Part shown: piece by piece, positions 57,795 to 64,000 of the stretch | Numbering within the stretch: position 1 is the stretch's first letter | Layout: each line of letters starts with the position of its first letter | Origin: Branchiostoma floridae | Lineage: Eukaryota; Chordata; Leptocardii; Amphioxiformes; Branchiostomatidae | Direction: 5' to 3' | Length of the DNA: 64,000 nucleotides | Assembly: GCF_000003815.2 (NCBI RefSeq) | Contig: NC_049994.1 | Coordinates: 12,714,662 to 12,778,661 of the forward strand | Notes under the pieces: generated by a model | What the model was told of the DNA's origin: nothing | Databases searched by the model: none | Seen by the model: only the letters and a program-made list of their open reading frames with translations | Made by a program: the position numbers and the translations under genes

Positions 57795-57894
57795 NNNNNN
57801 NNNNNNNNNNNNNNNNNNNNNNNNNNNNNNNNNNNNNNNNNNNNNNNNNNNNNNNNNNNNNNNNNNNNNNNNNNNNNNNNNNNNNNNNNNNNNN
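57795..57894. other. Assembly gap (100 N)
   Basis: Exactly 100 N, shortly after a strong hairpin element. The hairpin may have hindered assembly. Confidence 0.99.
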
Positions 57895-58223
57895 CTGGAG
57901 TAATCTTCTTTTTTTTATCCGCTGTTAGGGATTGAATTGTATTTAGATATTGTTTACCTGGATGTCTAACCATAATGTATTAATCATTGTCAATGGTATT
58001 GCTAATTATCACGATGTTTGGGACTGTGTCTTGCGAGAAGAAAAGTCACTTTCGAGTGTGCGCCCTTGTGATAATTAATACATCACAACTCAAAAAAAGT
58101 TCACTTTGCTCTGATAAAGGCAGCAGACGAGCTACTGAAACATAGATAGGGAAAAATATAAGGTTGTGCACCAAACAAAATTGATAAGAAGATGATTACT
58201 TATTGTGGCAGTATAGTTGAGAC

Positions 58224-58629
58224 TATGGGTGGGTACCGGTACAAAACCGTTTTTTGTTTTTGGACCAGTCCAGAAAAAACAGAATGGAAAAAATTTGGTG
58301 CACCGGATGTTGGACCTATTGGAAAATGCACAGATTATATGATCAGGCATTCACACGTTTTGGGGCTTACCGGTCGAGGACAATAACGAGCGAAGTAGCG
58401 TAGAGTTTTACAGTCAATCATACAGAGGCAGTTAGATTTTAAAATGTCAGTGGGAGTCGAATACTCAACAAGAAGAGATTGCTTTGTAGCGAAAAGGACC
58501 ATCGTTTTGAGTATTGCCCATTCACAAGTTCTCAAATACTGAATCAGGTTCAGCTCTGGACTTGGACCTGATCCTCTGGACCGGAACCGGGCCTGGACCT
58601 GAATTTTCTGTACTGGTACCCACCCCTAG
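58224..58629. mobile_element. MITE family A, copy 3
   Basis: Left GGGTGGGTACCGGTAC, right GTACTGGTACCCACCCCTAG. Interior matches copies at 22299 and 34558. Flanks GTTGAG and GTTGAA may be a target duplication. Confidence 0.88.
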
Positions 58630-59239
58630 TTGAAACGTGTGTCAAAGGCCCTCATTGGCAATGATGTTACAACATTAAAGGAACAGGTAGGTAAAATGGA
58701 AAATAAAATTAAAAAGGTATCTTGTAATAGACCACAGGAGCCACAGAGTCAACATACTATATGCAGGTAAACAATGAACATCAAACTTTTAATGTATGGA
58801 ATGACTGGAAAGACCTTAAGTACAAGGCATTTTGTCTTAACATTTTAAAGGATGAAAAACAACCTTCGGCTTATTCACAAGGATTATAAAAAGAAAGTAC
58901 TACACAATATCTTTTGTTTAGATTGTAAAACAGAATTACAAGTCAATGATCTTCAAAACAAATATCCAGTACCCTTGCATAAAAACTCAACTTGTTTCAT
59001 TGTGTCACACCCAAATCTGACCTATTAAAATGTCAAAAAATGAGCCTACCAATAAACACGTATCTTACATGTGGATCAACATAGTATTCATGGTTCCTTA
59101 AAGTTTGATCCCCAATTCTCAATGGTATTGAAGTACAGTCAAAACTACGACCATCCTTTTTTAATTATACCCCCTATCATATCGTTGGACCCATAGTTCA
59201 CATGATACTTCTCAATGATGTCTACTGTCCATGTATAGT
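58630..59239. other. Intergenic, possible TRIM 3' UTR
   Basis: AT-rich DNA after the TRIM stop codon (minus strand). No exon-like frame seen. Confidence 0.45.
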
Positions 59240-62200
59240 TCACCACCATTTCAGCCACCCTTTCTTCCTCCCTCTCACCCGTGTGGCTATGTTGTCTTCA
59301 TCCTTCTCTACCTCTCCTTCCTCCCCCTTCTCTGCCTCTTCTGCTGTGTGTTCCTCAACTTCCTCCTTCACCTGAACAGGATCGTGCTCCTGACTGCCTT
59401 CACTAGCATCCTCCCACGTTTCCAAGGCTTCTTCAGATGTCTGGGAAGCTTCTTCCGCACTTTCAGCAACCTCCTGGCTCCTTGGAGCATCCTCCTGGTT
59501 TCCTGTACACTCCTTCTCAACCACCCCTTCTGTTGATCCTGCTGGAGTAATGTTGTCATCTTCCTCATCACTTTCTTCCTGTGGGTCATCACCCGACTCC
59601 ACAACTTTTGGTTTCTTTGCTACTGCTCCTTCCTCAGTGGTTGTCTCTTCAGTATTTCCTGTCTTCCTCTTTCTCTTGCCACTTTCTGGGAGATCCTCAG
59701 GGGTACTAGTAAACTGGACCTCTTCCTCTTTAAAAGTGACGTTCTCTGCCACTGGTTCTGTCAAATGTCCGGCTGACATGTCTTCAGTGCCGTCAGGCTC
59801 AGTCGATGGACCCGCTTCCTCCTGTAAGCAAGCAGATGTAGATGCCGCCTCTACAGTAGACACTGGCTCAGTGTAGGTTCCTGTTGTTCCAATAACATTC
59901 AATGGAAGGAGGCTGTCCAAGTTGGGAAGCTGGTTTGGAATGAACTTGATCCTCTCCTGTAAGGAGCTGCTGATGTCTTGCGGTGTTTGCTCGATTGACG
60001 CTTCTGTCAACCGCCGCGTCATCTCCTGCTGCACGGACAGTAACTCGTGATTGCTGCCGAATCGGACCAGCCTGTCGCCCAGCTCACACATTGGCTTACA
60101 TTGCTCTGCAAGTGGCACGTACTTCTCTTTCTCTAACTCCACCCGATCCTTCATCTCTGTCGAAAACTGCTCGAGCTGTGAGAGGAGGAATTGTTCCTTC
60201 TTACGGATAAACTGTGTCACGTGGCTGACGAGTGCTTCGGTCGAGTTCTGTATCTGGAACCTCGTTTCTTGGATGTTTTTCTCAAGACTCTCCTCCAGCG
60301 GCCACTTGAGATCCTTGCATTTCTCGACCAGCTGGCCGAGGATGTCTCGGTAGCTCTCGGAGGCCCTGTCCACATCGGAGGTGACGTGCTGGATGTGTGC
60401 TGCTTGCGCACACATGCTGCAGACCACGATGTTGCAGGACTCGCAGAAGGCGTTGGTAGGGAGGTTGTGGCGCCGGCACGTCCTTGTCGCTGAAGTGTGC
60501 TGTAGACGGAAAAACTTGAGGTAAATCTTTGTTTTTATAATTCTGCATGCACATTTACCGGTACCATACAAAAACATTAAGAAGCTTCAATACAATATTT
60601 CAAAGATCTCATTCTTATCAGACTTTGATACATGTTAGGCTGACTATTCAACGAAGGTGTCATCAATATACTTTCATACTTGTAAAGGCCTATTTTCATC
60701 ATTTTCACTGCTACAGAGAAATGAAATCCTGTGCTGAAATTTGAAAGAAAGGAACATCAGCAGGCTATAAATATTATCACACAGGTCCAGTCTACATTTT
60801 GTTCACTACTATAGCCTTAGGTAATCTTTGTTGAACAAATGGTTACTTTATGTAAACATGTCTTGTACCAAAAATGTACAAGAAATGATGTCAAATCTGA
60901 GTGCAAAGATTTGTGAGCAGAGATTGAAAGATGCTTGTATTTTTCATTATTAGAATATTGGAATATGGAAACTACTGGTACTAATGATGATGGACTGTAC
61001 AAAAATCAATATTATATGCTACCATTGAACACAGATGTGTTCTCTAAAAGACATTTATCAGTCTTGACCAACTCAACACCTGTTACAGTGTAGTGAAAGT
61101 CTCTGCAGTACCTGTAGAAGGTGATAGATGGAGCACTCCTGACAGAGGAAGTCCTTGCACTGCTTGCAGGTCCGGTTTGAAGGCGTGAACCTGGCCTGTT
61201 GGGTACAGTAGTGCTTCATGAAGATAGTGTTGTGGTAAGTTTCGATGAACGAGCTCAGGTCCGCTACACGCGACAGGAACACGTTGGCTTTGTGTCGCAG
61301 ACCCCCAATGCCATCGGAGGGAAGCGGGGTGGTCTCCTGGCAAATGGGGCAGGCGATGACGTTGGACCCCTGGAAATGAGAGAATTTTGATTAAGTCCTC
61401 TGAATGTCGACATTGGAAGAAAGATTGTAATACTACTAGTAGCTTTGCCAAAGTTTTTCCCATGATCTAGCCAGCCCCCCACCCCAAATGGGGGTATGAA
61501 TCCCATGGCATAAAGGGGAATAATAGGTCAGGAGAGGAGAGTCAATCCACAGGAAAGTTGACATTCCCCCTGTGCACCAAACCCTTAAGTAGCAAAAATT
61601 TGCAAATAATTTTTCCTAAACTTCTCAAAATATTCTCTCTAAACTTCAAAAAGATTCCTCCTAAACTTTCCTGCCAAATTATTCTCCCTGTAGGCAAGCA
61701 TAGGCTATGGTACTGAATGACAACAAGTGCTCCCACCTGCTCAGTCTGAGAGTTCTTGTAGTCGGTGAGACAGGGCAGACAGAAGGGATGCCAGCAGCTC
61801 AGGAGCTTTGGTACATTCAGGAGTCCCTGACACAGCCGACAGGTCACGAAACTGAACTCTTCCTTCTCAGTCATGCTGGTGCTGAGGAAGAGACATGGTC
61901 AACACAAATGATTTTTATAGACTCTGCAATGTCTAGTGCTTTGTATATGCACTACCTACTACAGAGGCTAGTTTGTGTAACACAAACTCTGCTGTCTGGG
62001 GCTGTAACTGGCCCCTCCTCGCACCGGAGGAAGTTGGGCGGGCTGCTATAAGTGAGATTTAATCAGGCTACTACGGAGGCTTAGACCAAGACAAAATTTT
62101 GTGTCATTATGGTTAAGAGATAATCACCCGCCTTGAGGGTGTATTGGTGTCATAATTCTTGCTCCTTTGCTATGACCACCTAATAAAACCAATGAGTAAA

Positions 62201-63116
62201 CAAAGCGAAACTGGCACATGTATATACATTCCAATGTGAGTGCTATACGTGGAATCTCCAATTTCTATTATCATACGTAGCCTATCCAAACTGACCGGCA
62301 CCACTGTGCTGCTTGGCCCAGTTCAGCTTGCCGCCCGTCAGCCCCTGGATTTGGCTCCAGGGCACCTCCCCCAGCTTCCCATGAATCAAAAGATGAATTT
62401 AAATCTGTGTCTGAAATTTCTTGGGAGAAAAACGGCCGCGCTCCGTCCATATCGTGATCCAGCCTGTTTCAAAGATGAAACAGAAGAACAGAATGTCATC
62501 CGCAAAATATGGGGTGTATATGTATCTCTCCTTTTGATTGGTCAATGTCCTGTGTATCTTTCGTTCTGATTGGTCAATGTCCAGTATATCATTTTGATTG
62601 GTCAATGCTGCCATACACCCCAGGAGATTATGTATCTGTCCTTGTGATTGGATTCAAAGGAAGGGGGGTCAACAATGCCTTACGCTGAATTGAGAAGAAC
62701 CCCCTACATTGTACATGTATTATGATAGATATACATGTAGGGCATATGAATCTCTCCTTGTGATTAGTCAGACTAAAAAAGGAGATTTCTTCAAATTTGC
62801 TCACCTCACTACAGTACTATAACAATTACTGTAACAATTATAAATTCGGTTCATCAGCAGCCAATGTTGAAAATCTCAAATCAGCGCTTCCCTCAAAAAT
62901 AAACACCACCAGTACAAAAGTCTGTGAAGGAGGCTACCATACTGCTACCTACCTTGCACACTCCTCTGCAGGCACAGTTTGCGGAGGGCGGGCTCTCCTG
63001 CGGCTACCTCTCCTCCTCGCAAACTGAGAGATGGGCCTGACTGTGAAGACTGATGGACTGGTACAGGAGCTGGCCAGAGCTGCTGGGTGGCTGGGAGTGG
63101 AGTTCTCCTGGCCCAT
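59240..63116 (-). CDS. TRIM-type RING/B-box/coiled-coil protein with acidic tail
   Basis: A probable E3 ubiquitin (or SUMO) ligase of the TRIM family. Minus-strand exons: 63116-62953, 61881-61737, 61369-61112, 60499-59240, phase-compatible, giving 608 residues. The RING is C3HC4 (C69, C72, C84, H86, C89, C92, C110, C113). It is followed by a degenerate B-box1-like segment (TCKQCKDFLCQECSIYH), a perfect B-box2 (CRRHNLPTNAFCESC, then VVCSMC and HIQH), and a coiled coil of about 140 residues. The last about 180 residues are strongly acidic, with basic NLS-like KRKRK and KKPK patches and SUMO-type VKEE and FKEE motifs, and end in a basic RVRGRKKGW. There is no SPRY, NHL or other usual TRIM end domain. 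A shorter form could start at the Met at 61874, seven bases after the exon acceptor; the first exon adds an Arg-rich leader (RRRGSRRRARP). The layout is PML-like, but orthology is not shown. Confidence 0.85.
61976..62066. repeat. Dispersed repeat shared with 41076-41155
   Basis: Same TGTAACACAAACTCTGCTGT core as the other copy, in the same orientation. Lies in intron 1 of the TRIM gene. Confidence 0.75.
62525..62770. repeat. Repeated TGATTGG motif cluster
   Basis: TGATTGGTCAATG occurs three times within about 75 bp, followed by two weaker relatives (TGTGATTGG, TGTGATTAG) in a context of TATCTCTCCTT. These are CCAAT-type sites within TRIM intron 1. Confidence 0.65.
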
Positions 63117-63724
63117 TGCCAGGTAATCTGTAGGATACACCAGAGACTGGAGGCACCTGCAATGGGAAAGATTACAAAGTCAAGGTCAGTTGTCCCATTG
63201 AATATCATTTGCTTTTCTCAATACATATACATAGACATTACATCATATATGTATAAAGTGACATCGCATAATAGTACTTAACATGTATACACTAAAATTC
63301 AAAGTGTATAACGTTACACTTGAGATACTCATACTGCATTGCAGCTTTGCTACTGCTTATGCTTTAAAATTATACTTTCATAACCAAGCGGCAAGCACAC
63401 CAAATCATCCCTTCTCTTCTAGGTAAGTGCGTTGGGTTCTTCAACAGTTCTACGTGTGGTCTAATGTAGAGTTAGTGTTTGTAACTTTGTTGCATATTTT
63501 CTCATATTGCTGTGTGTGTGTGAGTGTTTCTGCCATTGCAAATCTACGCAACACACATAACGTTACAACACAGCATTACATACAGTACATTCAAACACTG
63601 CTATTTCGTCTAGGGGACTGGAAGGATCACACGGCAGGGGATATAAGAAAAAGTTGCTATTTTCTAGCCTAACATCTGCTTGAAGAAAAAAGTCAACAAC
63701 ACACCCACAAAACCCGGAAGTAAA

Positions 63725-63892
63725 ATGGTTTCGGTCTGCCGTCTGGGTCTGCTTCTCGTACAATCAAGGCACGATCTACCCCAAGATTCACCAGCATTCA
63801 GTCATTTTTCTGATAAGGAAGGAGCTACAAAGCTCTCTTTTACAGAATTGATAGATCACTGCTTTCAAAGGATGGAAGAAAGCCTGGATCGG
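63725..63892 (+). CDS. First exon of an unidentified gene, cut by window end
   Basis: ATG in a good context (AAAATGG) opens 56 codons, ending at a CGG/GTAAAA donor in phase 0. If not spliced, the frame stops at 63922. The peptide starts with a hydrophobic MVSVCRLGLLLVQS and ends with a helix-like LSFTELIDHCFQRMEESLDR. I do not recognise the family. It lies about 600 bp from the TRIM start on the opposite strand, so the two may share a promoter. Confidence 0.45.
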
Positions 63893-64000
63893 GTAAAAAT
63901 TGTGAGCTTCAAAACAGCATAAATTAATTTAAAACGACATCCATGAAAACTAAGACCTATCATGATTAAAAGGAGACGGGGTTCCTGGACAATTTACGCC

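Larger units (their letters stand above)
51283..58180. other. Long non-coding stretch after MEIOC
   Basis: About 7 kb of AT-rich sequence with no convincing exon. It may contain a long MEIOC 3' UTR; AATAAA hexamers near 56750 and 57303 are candidates, but no boundary can be set. Two 100-N gaps interrupt it. Short open frames here have no family resemblance. Confidence 0.45.

Noticed and set aside
59550-60493. Serine-rich plus-strand frames opposite the TRIM tail
   Set aside because: Antisense of the acidic Glu-rich coding region, where GAA/GAG becomes TTC/CTC.
62293-62390. Possible minus-strand exon (TGGKLNWAKQHSGAG) between TRIM exons
   Set aside because: A donor (GTCAGT) is present, but upstream there is an in-frame stop and no good acceptor, and its phase does not fit the flanking exons.

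Overview
This window is animal (metazoan) genomic DNA, most likely from a lancelet (Branchiostoma). Its genes are split into many short exons with GT/AG introns. The proteins are typical deuterostome families: RADX, MRPL45, MEIOC, a GAL3ST-type sulfotransferase and a TRIM protein. Introns and intergenic DNA are crowded with small hairpin/MITE-like elements and mini- and microsatellites. The species assignment is inference. There is no sign of bacterial operons, CRISPR arrays or viral genes. Four assembly gaps are present at 1067-1556, 7493-8332, 55062-55161 and 57795-57894.

Layout: (1) 1-3500 is repeat-rich DNA without a recognised gene. (2) 3512-5207 (-) is a three-exon gene of unknown family, divergent from (3) a complete 14-exon RADX orthologue at 5972-15289 (+). 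(4) 16.2-20.1 kb holds a large inverted-repeat element, a degenerate tandem array and an intronless gene (19276-20049, -) for a single-pass membrane protein with a His-rich ectodomain and two cytoplasmic NPxY motifs. (5) 20-25 kb is repeats. (6) 25343-28915 (-) is a GLTP-like gene whose domain core seems to be missing. (7) 30543-35191 (+) is MRPL45, with two local duplications, one of which carries the apparent poly(A) signal. (8) 36159-39395 (-) is a five-exon GAL3ST-like sulfotransferase, tail-to-tail with MRPL45. (9) 39.4-43.6 kb is intergenic with MITEs. (10) 43650-51282 (+) is MEIOC. (11) 51.3-59.2 kb has no visible gene. (12) 59240-63116 (-) is a RING/B-box/coiled-coil (TRIM) gene with an acidic tail, divergent from (13) the first exon of an unidentified gene at 63725 (+), cut by the window end.

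The genes do not form a pathway: RADX acts in replication-fork protection, MRPL45 in mitochondrial translation, GAL3ST in the Golgi, MEIOC in the meiotic RNA programme and TRIM in ubiquitin or SUMO biology. Exon models were built by hand from splice sites and reading phase. Every junction described for RADX, MRPL45, MEIOC, GAL3ST and TRIM is phase-compatible. The most interesting observations are the intronless membrane protein whose last codons resemble the unit of the adjoining tandem array, the MRPL45 duplications, the gutted GLTP-like gene, the phase-compatible N-terminal exon of the TRIM gene, and several MITE families, some sitting within tens of bases of splice sites.
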